Positions 9,432 through 18,954 of a stretch of 39,836 nucleotides of DNA are shown here, piece after piece. Location: contig JAFQCM010000111.1 in NCBI GenBank assembly GCA_017399445.1, positions 1 to 39,836 of the forward strand, read 5' to 3'. The notes beneath the pieces are model-generated. The model had not been told where the DNA came from. It saw nothing but the letters and a program-made list of their open reading frames with translations, and did no database searches. Source of the DNA: Lachnospiraceae bacterium (GTDB taxonomy: Bacteria; Bacillota; Clostridia; Lachnospirales; Lachnospiraceae). Positions within the stretch are counted from its first letter, which is position 1. Each line of letters opens with the position of its first letter. The translations under genes and the position numbers were made by a program.

Positions 9432-10171
9432 TGAGAGCAGATGCGATTACAGTAAAAGATTTGAAAATTGTGTATAGAAGCTTGCAATCTCAATCCATCA
9501 AGAAAAGTTTGTTTAAAGCAAAAAAGTCAAAACGAGGAAATTTCGAGGCAATTAAAGGGATAAGCTTTTCTATTAAAGAAGGAGAAATTGTAGGAATTAT
9601 AGGAAAAAACGGAAGTGGTAAGTCAACATTGCTAAGGGCATTAGCGAATATTTTTGCACCGGATGAAGGAAGTATCCACATTCATGAACATACCATTTCT
9701 TTAATGGCAATTGGTGTTGGGTTTCAGCCGTCCCTGACAGGCAGAGAGAATATTATGCTTTCAGGGATGCTTTTAGGATTTGAAGAAGAAATGATTCGTA
9801 AGAAAATGAATGAAATCATTGAATTTTCTGAATTGGGGAGCTTTATTGATGTACCAGTTAAGAATTATTCTAGTGGAATGCATTCAAAATTGGCTTTTTC
9901 CATTACTTCGGTATTGGAAACAGATATTATGCTGGTAGATGAAGTATTAAGTGTAGGTGATGCCAGGTTTAAGAAAAAGAGTGAAGAGAAGATGAAAAGT
10001 CTGATAGGAGACAAGCATAGAACCGTAGTAATTGTGTCTCATAGCATAAGTACACTTAGCAAATTGTGTGATAAGGTAATCTGGATGCATGAAGGGGAAA
10101 TTAAGATGTATGATGAAACCCAAAAGGTATTATATGAATATCTGGAGTTCATGGGGGCTGATGAAAAGTAA
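9431..10171 (+). CDS. ABC exporter ATPase (Wzt/TagH-like, short form)
   Basis: Nucleotide-binding subunit partnering the permease just upstream. In its 246 aa are Walker A GKNGSGKS (58-65), Q-loop FQP (98-100), the family-typical variant signature YSSGMHSKL (146-154), Walker B IMLVDE (166-171) and the switch histidine SHS (203-205). There is no C-terminal carbohydrate-binding domain of the kind that long Wzt proteins use to recognise a capped chain end. Export is therefore probably not chain-cap gated, as in teichoic-acid TagH-like systems. The ATG overlaps the permease stop. Confidence 0.93.
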   Translation: MRADAITVKDLKIVYRSLQSQSIKKSLFKAKKSKRGNFEAIKGISFSIKEGEIVGIIGKNGSGKSTLLRALANIFAPDEGSIHIHEHTISLMAIGVGFQPSLTGRENIMLSGMLLGFEEEMIRKKMNEIIEFSELGSFIDVPVKNYSSGMHSKLAFSITSVLETDIMLVDEVLSVGDARFKKKSEEKMKSLIGDKHRTVVIVSHSISTLSKLCDKVIWMHEGEIKMYDETQKVLYEYLEFMGADEK

Positions 10172-10194
10172 GGTAAGAGTTTTGGAGTAGAAGA

Positions 10195-11499
10195 ATGAAT
10201 TGTATAAAAAAAATAGTAAGGAAGCTCCCTCCATTTCATAACATTTTTGGAAAAATTGAAAAAAATGAAGCAGATATTAAGAAATTAGAAAAGTTATTAC
10301 AGACAGTTCAAGAAGAATTGGAGAAAACCAAGGGAGAAAATGTTCAGTTAAGAAATACATTAGAAATGTATGATAAAAAAGCGGAAAACTTGCAGATAAT
10401 CATAGAAAATCTGGAAAAACAAACCCGAAATCGTACAGAAACTCTTGAAAAGCAGATTCAGGAATGGCATGCACTAATGGACAAAAGAAATCTGGATACT
10501 CATAATCTGATTGTGGAAAAGCATAGAGAATGCTGTGAGAAGATTGAAGTTCAGAATAGAAACCAAGAGAAAAATGCAAGATTTCAAAATAGTGTTAAAG
10601 AAAAAATTGCTGCTACAGATAGAGTTCTTTTGAAAATGAAAAATGATATAAAAGAAAATGCTGCAAGAATTATTATAAATCACAATGATATTTACAGTAG
10701 TAAATATGCCATTTATCATGGTAAAAAAAGAGAAAAGAAGATCATTGTGGCGCTGACCAGTTACGGAGAAAGAATAAGAACGGTACATTATACAATTCGA
10801 AGCCTTTTACTGCAAACTTTGAAACCAGATAGGATTATCCTTTACATAGCAAAAGAGGATAATGAGCTGATTACAGATGAATTAAGAGAATTGGAAGCAT
10901 ATGGGGTGGAAATTATAAAAAATGTAGAAGATTTAAAATCCCATAAAAAATATTTCTATGTAATGCAGGAATATCCTGAGGATATAGTGATAACAGTAGA
11001 CGATGATGTGTTGTATGAGGAAAAACTGCTGGAACATTTATATGCATCTTATAAAAGATATCCAAATGCTGTTTCTTGTAAACGTGCACACAAAATGACA
11101 AGAAAAGAAGATGGGAGTCTGGAGTCTTATATAAAGTGGAAGTCAGAGTATACAGAGGATAAGGAACCAACCTACGGTTTAATGGCTGTGGGAGTTGGTG
11201 GGGTTTTATATCCGCCACATTGTCTAAGTAAAGAAGCGTTTCAAAAAGAAACATTTATGGAACTAACTCCTACGCAGGATGATATCTGGCTGAAATTTAT
11301 TGAGTTAAAGAATAGTACAAAAGTTGTGTATGTAGAGGGAGAATATATTCATCCGCCTATAATTCCACATACTCAGGAACAGGCACTGTATAAGATTAAC
11401 AATGGAGAAAATGTAAATGATCAGTGTATTGATAGATTACAAGAAAAATTTCAACTAAATTTAAATGATTATTGCAGTCCGGAGGAAAAAACGTGTTAA
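10195..11499 (+). CDS. Coiled-coil-tethered glycosyltransferase (GT2-like)
   Basis: The 434-aa protein begins with a basic segment (KKIVRKLPPFHNIFGKI) and a coiled coil to about residue 165, then a GT-A-like domain: ALTSYGERIRTVHYTIRSLL, then VITVDDDVLYEEKL with the acidic metal-binding cluster DDD at about residues 265-267, then TPTQDDIWLKF. This layout is found in clostridial glycan clusters. ATG 10195 has GGAG 8-9 bases upstream. The gene overlaps the next by 7 bp, and the next protein has the same N-terminal architecture, suggesting a paired complex. Donor sugar cannot be inferred. Confidence 0.75.
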   Translation: MNCIKKIVRKLPPFHNIFGKIEKNEADIKKLEKLLQTVQEELEKTKGENVQLRNTLEMYDKKAENLQIIIENLEKQTRNRTETLEKQIQEWHALMDKRNLDTHNLIVEKHRECCEKIEVQNRNQEKNARFQNSVKEKIAATDRVLLKMKNDIKENAARIIINHNDIYSSKYAIYHGKKREKKIIVALTSYGERIRTVHYTIRSLLLQTLKPDRIILYIAKEDNELITDELRELEAYGVEIIKNVEDLKSHKKYFYVMQEYPEDIVITVDDDVLYEEKLLEHLYASYKRYPNAVSCKRAHKMTRKEDGSLESYIKWKSEYTEDKEPTYGLMAVGVGGVLYPPHCLSKEAFQKETFMELTPTQDDIWLKFIELKNSTKVVYVEGEYIHPPIIPHTQEQALYKINNGENVNDQCIDRLQEKFQLNLNDYCSPEEKTC

Positions 11500-14400
11500 G
11501 AAGATTAAAAAGATTTATTTATAAATTTCCAATTATTAAGAATGTTTTAAGAAAATGGAAGCGAGTGAATCGCAGTATTACATCTTTGCAAAAAGAAAAT
11601 AAGAAATTAAATGTAGAGATTAAGAAAATAAAAAGAGAAAACAAAAAGTTAAAAGCTATTCCTACATTAAAAAGTCAGATAAAGCAATTACGCCATGAAA
11701 ATGAAATACAAAAGGTACAATTACAAAAGAGTCAGCTGGCAACAGAGCATACCAGAAATTCTTTCCAGAAATATCAAAGGGACATGGAGTATTTATTAAC
11801 ACAGGTTAATGGTTTCAAGACAAATTTGCCTGAAAGTAATAAGGTAATTGATATTTTGTATCGTCAAAAGCCATTGGTTTCAATTATTATACTTAATAGA
11901 AATGGAATAAATAACTTGAAAATCCTGTTTTCTTCTTTTTTGGAATCAAAGTTTTATGATAATTATGAAATTATTATAGTGGATAATGCTTCCGAAGATG
12001 AGTCAAAAGAATATATTCGTTCTTTCAAGGAAAAACTCAAAATTAATTTAATTGAAAATCAGGAAAATATGTCTTTTTCAGCGGCGAATAATATGGCAAC
12101 AAAATATGCAAAAGGCGAATACTATCTGTTTTTAAACAATGATACACAGGTAACAGATGGCTGGCTTGATGAATTATTAATTACTGCCATGACAGAAAAG
12201 AATGTAGGTGCTGTAGGTGCGAAACTGGTATATCCTGAAATACCAAATAATACTGTTAATAAAGGAAAATCCTATACAATTCAGCATAGGGGGATTGGGT
12301 TTAAAGATGGTTTTAGGGAAAAAATGTATTTTACAGAGCCATATAACATGGGAAATGGTAGCAGAGATATAGTAAGTGATACTGAAGTGAAAGAAAGAGC
12401 TTGTGTTACAGCAGCAGTTCTTCTGGTGTCAAAAGAAGCTTTTGAGAAAGTAGAGGGATATGATGAGAGATATATTTATGGTTATGAAGATGTGGATCTC
12501 TGTCTGAAACTTCATTACCAGGGATATTCTAATTACTATTGTCCAAAATCCTTAGTATATCATTATGAATTTGGTACTCAGAACAAAGATGTACCAAAAG
12601 AGGTACGAATTAGAAGACTTCATAACATGAATGTATTTAAAGGAAAGTGGCAGTCATATCTGGAACGAAAAATGTTGGATGACAAGATTGCCGGTACCCA
12701 TTTATTTACAGAAAATAATTTAACAATTGCTTTAGTGGTAACAGAATCTATTCCAACTACTACAGCAGGTGACTTCTTTACAGCCATGGAATTGGCAACA
12801 TCATTGAAAAAATTAGGGTATAATATCAAATATTTAAACCGTAGAGGGGAAGATGACTGGTATGATGTAGGTATGGAAGTAGATGTAATCCTCTCTCTAT
12901 TAGATGCATATGATATCACGAAAATTAAGAATGTGAAACCTTCTGTAGTTAAGATTGCATGGGCGAGAAACTGGTTTGAACGCTGGTGTGGGCAACCATA
13001 TTTTGAAGCCTTTGATATAGTATTTGCATCTAGTAAAACAGCATGTGAATATGTAAATGAGCATAGCAGCAAAAAGGCAATGCTGTTCCCGATTGCAACA
13101 AATGGGGATAGATTCTATGGTAATGGATATATTAATTTAAATGAAGAAGATAAAGAGTATTATACTTCAGATTATGTATTTACAGGAAGTTATTGGAATG
13201 TAAAAAGAGAAATTATTGATTATTTAAATCCAAAAGAGTTACCGTATCAGTGTAAGATTTTTGGGGCAAACTGGGAAAAGATTGAGAAACTTGCACCATT
13301 TGCTATGGGATTCGCTGTATACAAAGAAATGCCAAAAATATATCAAAATACAAAAATTGTAATAGATGATGCAAATCATGTAACAAAAGCCTTTGGAGCG
13401 GTTAATAGTCGGGTTTATGATGCTTTGGCAGCAGGTGCATTAGTAATTACCAATGGTGTAACAGGTGCAAAAGAAACTTTTGAAGGATTACTTCCTTGTT
13501 TTGAAACAGAGGAAGAGTTTAATCAGGCTTTAAAATTTTATATGGAAAATGATGAAGAACGGGAAGCACTTGTAGAAAAACTTCAGAAGTTCGTTCTTAC
13601 AAACCATACCTATGATGTCCGTGCAATGCAGTTAAAAGAAATTCTACTAAAATACAATGAATATCATATTAATGAAAAACGAATTGATATTTGTGGTGCA
13701 ATGCCGGATACAGATGCAAAAAAATCCTGGGGAGATTATCATTATGCGTTAGCCATGAAGCGTGAATTTGAAGCAAGAGGCTATCAGGTAGAAGTGAAGT
13801 GTTATCATCAATGGTTTAACAAAACTGATGCAAAATATAACATTGTTTTGAGAGGAACAAGACCATATTATAAAAAGGTGGAAGACCAGGTGAATATTAT
13901 GTGGAATATTTCCCATCCAGAAGATGTTTCCATTGAAGAATATAATTCTTATGATTTGGTATATTTTGCTTCAGACAAGCTTACAAATACCATTGGAACA
14001 CAGTTACAGGTACCGGCAAAGACTTTACTGCAGTGTACGGATGAAACTGTTATGAAGTTCCAAGAGAATAGTGAGAAAAAATATGAATTGCTGTTTATAG
14101 GTAATTCTAGAGGTGTTTTCCGGGAAAGTGTAAAATATGCAGTGGATACAGACTATGATTTTGCAGTATATGGAAATCAATGGGAAGGATTTGAATCTGT
14201 AGAAAACTATGTAAAGGATAGTTATCTGGCAAATGAAGAAGTAGGCCAGGCATATCATGATGCATGTATTTTGTTAAATGACCACTGGGATGATATGAGA
14301 GAAGAAGGCATTGTTTCCAATAGAGTATTTGATGCTTTAGCAGCAGAAACTTTGATATTAAGCGATTATATGCCTGAAATTGATGAGATATTTCAGGGGT

Positions 14401-14570
14401 GTGTTCCTACTTACAAAAACGAAGAAGAATTTAGAAAGAAAGTTCAATACTATATGGAACATGAAGAAGAAAGAAAACGAATGGCAAAAAAAGGAAGGAA
14501 TCTGGTATTAGAAAAACACACATTTAAAGACAGGGTTCAAGTTATGATAGAGGATATGAAGACGTTATAA
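11493..14570 (+). CDS. Multidomain glycosyltransferase: coiled coil, GT2 domain and two GT-B-like domains
   Basis: This 1025-aa protein holds an N-terminal basic segment and coiled coil (about 1-110), a GT2 domain (about 120-375: VSIIILNRNG, VDNASEDES, LNNDTQV, DVDLCLKLHYQG) of the rhamnosyltransferase type, and two GT-B-like units (about 400-715 and 720-1025). Both GT-B units carry NRVFDALAA or SRVYDALAAG followed by EEEF.....Y.......R......F VL..HT, the C-terminal signature of group-1 glycosyltransferases. Three catalytic-type domains in one chain suggest ordered addition of several sugars. The start is GTG 11493, seven bases after GGAGG, rather than the upstream in-frame TTG at 11472 that precedes the ribosome site. 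It overlaps the previous gene by 7 bp. Confidence 0.85.
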   Translation: MLRRLKRFIYKFPIIKNVLRKWKRVNRSITSLQKENKKLNVEIKKIKRENKKLKAIPTLKSQIKQLRHENEIQKVQLQKSQLATEHTRNSFQKYQRDMEYLLTQVNGFKTNLPESNKVIDILYRQKPLVSIIILNRNGINNLKILFSSFLESKFYDNYEIIIVDNASEDESKEYIRSFKEKLKINLIENQENMSFSAANNMATKYAKGEYYLFLNNDTQVTDGWLDELLITAMTEKNVGAVGAKLVYPEIPNNTVNKGKSYTIQHRGIGFKDGFREKMYFTEPYNMGNGSRDIVSDTEVKERACVTAAVLLVSKEAFEKVEGYDERYIYGYEDVDLCLKLHYQGYSNYYCPKSLVYHYEFGTQNKDVPKEVRIRRLHNMNVFKGKWQSYLERKMLDDKIAGTHLFTENNLTIALVVTESIPTTTAGDFFTAMELATSLKKLGYNIKYLNRRGEDDWYDVGMEVDVILSLLDAYDITKIKNVKPSVVKIAWARNWFERWCGQPYFEAFDIVFASSKTACEYVNEHSSKKAMLFPIATNGDRFYGNGYINLNEEDKEYYTSDYVFTGSYWNVKREIIDYLNPKELPYQCKIFGANWEKIEKLAPFAMGFAVYKEMPKIYQNTKIVIDDANHVTKAFGAVNSRVYDALAAGALVITNGVTGAKETFEGLLPCFETEEEFNQALKFYMENDEEREALVEKLQKFVLTNHTYDVRAMQLKEILLKYNEYHINEKRIDICGAMPDTDAKKSWGDYHYALAMKREFEARGYQVEVKCYHQWFNKTDAKYNIVLRGTRPYYKKVEDQVNIMWNISHPEDVSIEEYNSYDLVYFASDKLTNTIGTQLQVPAKTLLQCTDETVMKFQENSEKKYELLFIGNSRGVFRESVKYAVDTDYDFAVYGNQWEGFESVENYVKDSYLANEEVGQAYHDACILLNDHWDDMREEGIVSNRVFDALAAETLILSDYMPEIDEIFQGCVPTYKNEEEFRKKVQYYMEHEEERKRMAKKGRNLVLEKHTFKDRVQVMIEDMKTL

Positions 14571-14596
14571 AAAATGTTTAGGAAGGAGGGATAAGA

Positions 14597-15622
14597 ATGC
14601 AAAAAGATACACAAAAAGAAAGAATTATCTGGCTGGATATAGTAAGGGCCTTTTCTGTAATTCTGATTATATGTGGACATTTTAATGATGCTATAACTGG
14701 AAAAAATATAAGTATTGCAAATAAAGCATATCTTATTCCCTCAACATTTGCCAATGGTTCATTTGGTACATTAGGTGTTTCTTTGTTTTTTATGATTTCT
14801 GGTGCTTCACTTATGTATACATATTCTAATAATATAAAAATAAAAACCTATTTTACAAAACGCTTTAAAGGCATTTATCCAATGTTCTGGCTGGCTTATG
14901 CGGGAGCGTTTTTATATTATTTCTGGAAAAATAAAGGGATCCATTTTATTGCTGAAAAATGGACTTTTGTTTTGACTATATTGGGATTTGATGGGTATTT
15001 CAATTATAGAGTTAAAACCTTTTATCTGTTAGGCGAATGGTTTTTAGGCTGCATTATTTTCATGTATATATTATTTCCGCTCATAAGGCTGCTTTATAAA
15101 AAGAATGGATATTTGTTTTTGGGGTGCTATTTGGTAATATATACAATTCTTGTTCTTTACTATCCTTTCCAAATGAGCATTACCAGAAATTTATTTATCA
15201 GATTAATGGATTTTTGCTTTGGGATAATGGTGATTGATAAAATAAAGAAGATAAAGTTTTATTATGCTGTACCTACAAGTATATTACTTTTGTTGTTACT
15301 TTTATATAAAGTGCCAGGTCATGGGATGTATGCAATTACATTAATGGGAATGAGTGCATTTATTATGTTGATTGCTGTATCAGAAAAAATTAAGAATAAA
15401 CACATTATTCAATTATGTCAGACAATTGGAAAATATTCATATGCTATATTTTTAGTACATCATATTGTGATAAATGAAATGCTGGCAAGATTTTCAGGGT
15501 GCAGATTATCTTTTGTGGAAGGAAGTTTGTTACTTTTAGAAATAGTGATTGTAATAGTTTTCATTGCATGGAGCCTCTTTAGTGTGGAAAAAAGGACAGT
15601 GGCGAAAGTGAAGGGTGTGTAA
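14597..15622 (+). CDS. Acyltransferase family 3 membrane O-acyltransferase
   Basis: A 341-aa polytopic protein with about ten predicted helices, matching the acyltransferase-3 (OafA/Nat-like) family. The N-terminal RIIWLDIVRAFSVILIICGHF contains the conserved Arg and the active-site His, followed by SLFFMISGASLMY. These enzymes transfer acetyl or related groups from acyl-CoA to sugars as they pass the membrane, so the polymer or its precursor is probably O-acylated. ATG 14597 is preceded by AAGGAGGG. It lies 26 bp after the multidomain glycosyltransferase, inside the same operon. WGS-type serine or sugar acylation in non-glycan contexts is less likely given the neighbours. Confidence 0.85.
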   Translation: MQKDTQKERIIWLDIVRAFSVILIICGHFNDAITGKNISIANKAYLIPSTFANGSFGTLGVSLFFMISGASLMYTYSNNIKIKTYFTKRFKGIYPMFWLAYAGAFLYYFWKNKGIHFIAEKWTFVLTILGFDGYFNYRVKTFYLLGEWFLGCIIFMYILFPLIRLLYKKNGYLFLGCYLVIYTILVLYYPFQMSITRNLFIRLMDFCFGIMVIDKIKKIKFYYAVPTSILLLLLLLYKVPGHGMYAITLMGMSAFIMLIAVSEKIKNKHIIQLCQTIGKYSYAIFLVHHIVINEMLARFSGCRLSFVEGSLLLLEIVIVIVFIAWSLFSVEKRTVAKVKGV

Positions 15623-15625
15623 ATA

Positions 15626-16825
15626 ATGGTAAAAGGTAAATGGAAAAGAAAGATATATTTTGCTGGTGGAAAAGTATTGTCAAAGGTTAATAAGTGGATT
15701 CCAAAAGATAAGAAGAAAATACTTATATTTTGTAAAGGTCCTTTGTATGATAACAGTGAGACATTATTTCATTATCTAGTGAAACATGGATATCAGAAGG
15801 AATATAAAATAGTATGTGTAGTGGATCAACCGGAAAGATATGAAGAATTTCAAGAGGAAAATGTGAAGTTTATCACTCTGAAAAGTTCTTTGGGAAGCAT
15901 ATTTACTGCGAAATATAATTTTTTCCATGGGGAAATGCTTGCCATTAAACCAACGAAAAAACAAATCTGGGTAAACTACTGGCATGGAACACCTTTAAAG
16001 AAAATTAATCATATGCTTCATAAACTTGGAGAATATGATTATGATTTTTTTACTTACCTGACAGCAGCGGAAAAGAAATTTATACCTATTATGGCAGAGT
16101 CTTTTAATTGTAATTCCAATAAAGTGATTTTGTGTGGACACCCAAGAAATGATTATCTTTTTTCAAAAGAAGATGAATTAAGGAAACTGTCTATTGAGAA
16201 GGAAAAATACAAAAAGATAGTTTTATGGATGCCCACTTATAGGAAGTCAAGAGACGGAAGCATTGTGGATACAAAGGAGAATTATCTGGATAATGGAGCA
16301 CTTCCAATCTTTCACAGTGATGAAAAAATAAGGGAATTAAATGATTTTATGAAGAAAAATCAGTGTTTTCTTATTGTTAAATTCCATCCGGCACAGGATT
16401 TGAGAGATTTTCATTATAGTGATACGTCAAATATAAAATTTGTTACAAATCAGTATCTTATAGAGCAGAAGATAATTTTATATAAAGTGGTAAAGGATTC
16501 AGATTGTCTTATTACAGATTATTCCTCCATTTTCTTTGATTATTTGTTATTAGACCGTCCTATTGGATTTACCCTAGAAGATATGGATTCTTACGAGGAT
16601 AATCGGGGCTTTGTTTTTGATAATCCCTTAGAGTATATGCCAGGGGAAAAGATAGAAGATGAAGATGATTTTAAAAGCTTTATTTTAAACTGCATAGAAG
16701 GTATAGATAATTATAAGGCAGAGCGGGGAAAGGTAAATGAAAAAGTGAATCATTATAAAGATGGGAATAATTGTAAAAGGTTATTAGATATGATTGGACT
16801 GAAAAAAGAGACCAAAATTCGGTAG
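15626..16825 (+). CDS. CDP-glycerol:poly(glycerophosphate) glycerophosphotransferase-like (TagB/TagF domain)
   Basis: A 399-aa GT-B enzyme of the TagB/TagF family, which transfers glycerol- or ribitol-phosphate from the CDP form to a sugar or growing chain. Visible motifs: NYWHGTPLKKI (about 116-126), CGHPRNDYLF (about 171-180), LWMPTYRKS, VKFHPAQD, and DCLITDYSSIFFDYLLLDRP (about 293-312), which holds the nucleotide-phosphate-binding Asp/Ser pattern. The length is one catalytic domain without the extra N-terminal region of TagF, fitting a primase or a side-group transferase. No CDP-glycerol synthase (TagD) is in the window. It follows the acyltransferase by 3 bp. Confidence 0.9.
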   Translation: MVKGKWKRKIYFAGGKVLSKVNKWIPKDKKKILIFCKGPLYDNSETLFHYLVKHGYQKEYKIVCVVDQPERYEEFQEENVKFITLKSSLGSIFTAKYNFFHGEMLAIKPTKKQIWVNYWHGTPLKKINHMLHKLGEYDYDFFTYLTAAEKKFIPIMAESFNCNSNKVILCGHPRNDYLFSKEDELRKLSIEKEKYKKIVLWMPTYRKSRDGSIVDTKENYLDNGALPIFHSDEKIRELNDFMKKNQCFLIVKFHPAQDLRDFHYSDTSNIKFVTNQYLIEQKIILYKVVKDSDCLITDYSSIFFDYLLLDRPIGFTLEDMDSYEDNRGFVFDNPLEYMPGEKIEDEDDFKSFILNCIEGIDNYKAERGKVNEKVNHYKDGNNCKRLLDMIGLKKETKIR

Positions 16826-16856
16826 AGAAGATTAGTACTGAAAGGAAATGTAAATT

Positions 16857-17675
16857 ATGGAGGAACAATATTCAGTTCTTATGTCAGTATATCATAAGGA
16901 GAAAGCGGAAAATCTAAAGATGAGTATGGACAGCATCTGGAATCAGACCTTGCCCACAGACAATTTTGTGCTTGTATGTGACGGAGTTCTTTCAGAAGAT
17001 TTAGATAAAGTGATTCAAATTCAACAAGAAACTCATAAGGATAATTTATTTGTAGTAAGATTAGAAAAAGGTGTGGGTCTTGGAAAAGCGTTGAATCATG
17101 GAATGCAATATTGTAAACATGATGTGGTAGCAAGAATGGATAGTGACGACATTAGTAAGCAGAACCGGATGGAAAAACAATTGCAGGTTTTGTATAATGA
17201 GAGGGCAGACATTGTTGGTACAGCAGTGGAAGAATTTGATGGTGGAACAGAGAATGTGCTCACGGTAAGGAAGATGCCACAGACACATCAAGAAATTATG
17301 AATTTTGTAGGAAAAAGAAACCCTTTTAACCATCCCAGTATAATGTACCGCAAAAGTGCAGTGATGGGAGTAGGGGGATATTTAGATTTTCCTTTGTTTG
17401 AGGATTACTATTTGTGGGCACGTATGTTAAAAGCCGGATATAGGGGGTATAACATACCGGAAAGCCTGCTGTATATGCGTGCAGGGGCAGATATGTATCA
17501 GAGAAGAGGTGGATGGAAATATGCAATCCTTGCTTTTCGGTTTCGTACCAAATTAAAGCAGATGGGAGTTTCGGGCTGGAAAGATTATTTGATATCTGCA
17601 TTTGGGCAACTATTTGTTTGTCTGATTCCAAACAAGATGAGAGAAAAATTTTATCAAACATTTTTAAGAAGATAG
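16857..17675 (+). CDS. Family 2 glycosyltransferase (AmsE-like)
   Basis: A 272-aa GT-A enzyme resembling the AmsE/WaaE-like subgroup used in exopolysaccharide synthesis. It shows YSVLMSVYHKEKAENL, VLVCDGVL, GLGKALNHG and ARMDSDDIS (DSDD about 94-97) for metal and nucleotide binding, then NPFNHPSIMYRKS and FEDYYLWARM. AAAGG lies 11 bases before ATG 16857. It sits between the CDP-glycerol transferase and gtrA-like genes with short gaps. Donor unknown. Confidence 0.88.
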   Translation: MEEQYSVLMSVYHKEKAENLKMSMDSIWNQTLPTDNFVLVCDGVLSEDLDKVIQIQQETHKDNLFVVRLEKGVGLGKALNHGMQYCKHDVVARMDSDDISKQNRMEKQLQVLYNERADIVGTAVEEFDGGTENVLTVRKMPQTHQEIMNFVGKRNPFNHPSIMYRKSAVMGVGGYLDFPLFEDYYLWARMLKAGYRGYNIPESLLYMRAGADMYQRRGGWKYAILAFRFRTKLKQMGVSGWKDYLISAFGQLFVCLIPNKMREKFYQTFLRR

Positions 17676-17687
17676 TGGAGAGAGCAA

Positions 17688-18125
17688 ATGAGTAAGATAA
17701 AAGAGTTATTTACAAAGTACAAAGAAATGATTATGTATTTGTTTTTTGGTGTAGGGACTACTGCAGTTAACTGGATTATTTATACTATAATGGTAACAGT
17801 AGCGGGCATAGGCAATCTTACCTTAGCAAATGTAGTGGCATGGATTGGAGCGGTGGCATTTGCTTATATTACCAATAAGCTTTGGGTATTTGAAAGTAAA
17901 AGTTGGAATCCTAATGTAGTTTTAAAGGAACTGGGAATGTTTTTGGGGGCAAGAATTGTTTCGGGAATTTTTGAAATAGGATTATTCCCAGTGCTGGTTT
18001 GGATGGGATTGAATCAGGCTATTTTTGGTATAGAAGGCATGGTTGCAAAAGTAATTATTAGTGTATTGGTTATAGTTTTAAATTATATTTTCAGTAAATT
18101 ACTAGTGTTTAAGAAAGAAAAATAA
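17688..18125 (+). CDS. GtrA family membrane protein, likely lipid-sugar flippase
   Basis: A 145-aa protein with four membrane helices and the GtrA-family pattern: FFGVGTTAVNWIIY in helix 1, FAYITNKLWVFES after helix 2, LNYIFSKLLVF at the end. GtrA proteins are thought to translocate polyprenyl-phosphate-linked sugars made by GtrB-like enzymes for side-chain addition. Two GtrB-like GT2 genes lie at 35980 and 37036, beyond the defence island, so the set may work together although split. The gene starts 12 bp after the GT2 gene with GGAGAG before the ATG. Confidence 0.88.
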   Translation: MSKIKELFTKYKEMIMYLFFGVGTTAVNWIIYTIMVTVAGIGNLTLANVVAWIGAVAFAYITNKLWVFESKSWNPNVVLKELGMFLGARIVSGIFEIGLFPVLVWMGLNQAIFGIEGMVAKVIISVLVIVLNYIFSKLLVFKKEK

Positions 18126-18158
18126 TAACAGTAGATATAGGATTTGATGGAGGTCGTT

Positions 18159-18929
18159 ATGAAAGTTGTAATTTTAGCAGGGGGTTTTGGAACTCGAATT
18201 AGTGAAGAGAGCCATTTAAAACCAAAACCCATGATAGAAATTGGAGAACAGCCGATTTTATGGCATATTATGAAACATTATTCTGCATATGGATTTCATG
18301 AGTTTATTATATGTGGTGGGTATAAACAACATATGATTAAACAATATTTTGCAGATTATTATTTGTATAAAAGTGATGTTACCTTTGACTTTGCCAATGG
18401 AAATAGTATGCAGATTCATGATAATGCAGCAGAACCATGGAAAGTAACCATTGTAGATACCGGATATACTACTATGACCGGAGGACGCATTAAAAGAATT
18501 CAAAAATACATAGGTGAGGAAACATTTATGGTAACTTATGGGGATGGATTAAGTGATGTACCGGTGGATAAACTGGTTGAATTTCATAAACAAAGTGGAA
18601 AAATTGCTACAATTACAGCGGTACAGCCGGGGGGGCGTTTTGGAGCATTAGATATTGATGGAAATGATACAATTCATGGATTTGCCGAAAAAAAGAAAGA
18701 AGATGGCGGTTGGATTAATGCCGGTTTTATGGTTTTGAATCCGGAAATTTTTGATTATATTACAGATGATACTACGGTATTTGAAAAGGAACCTTTGGAA
18801 CGTTGTGCAGAGGAAGGGCAACTTATGGCATACAGGCATAATGGTTTTTGGCAATGTATGGATACCATGCGGGATAAAAAACTTTTAGAAGAATTGTGGG
18901 AAAGCGGAAAGGCTCCTTGGAAATATTAG
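18159..18929 (+). CDS. rfbF: Glucose-1-phosphate cytidylyltransferase
   Basis: Forms CDP-glucose from CTP and glucose-1-phosphate. The 256 aa match RfbF: VILAGGFGTRISEESHLKPKPMIEIG at the N-terminus (positions about 4-29, with the catalytic G-G-x-G-T-R and the PKPM lysine), MVTYGDGLSDV, GGWINAGFMVLNPE and FWQCMDTMRDK. ATG 18159 is chosen because GGAGG (18149-18153) is five bases upstream; the in-frame TTG 18144 and ATG 18147 lie before that site. It is directly followed by rfbG, the next pathway step. Confidence 0.93.
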   Translation: MKVVILAGGFGTRISEESHLKPKPMIEIGEQPILWHIMKHYSAYGFHEFIICGGYKQHMIKQYFADYYLYKSDVTFDFANGNSMQIHDNAAEPWKVTIVDTGYTTMTGGRIKRIQKYIGEETFMVTYGDGLSDVPVDKLVEFHKQSGKIATITAVQPGGRFGALDIDGNDTIHGFAEKKKEDGGWINAGFMVLNPEIFDYITDDTTVFEKEPLERCAEEGQLMAYRHNGFWQCMDTMRDKKLLEELWESGKAPWKY

Positions 18930-18954
18930 GAGAAATTAAGAGCAGGTGAAGGAA

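Noticed and set aside
12620..13072. Minus-strand ORF of 150 codons inside the multidomain glycosyltransferase
   Set aside because: Shadow of a well-supported coding frame, with no motif and no ribosome site.
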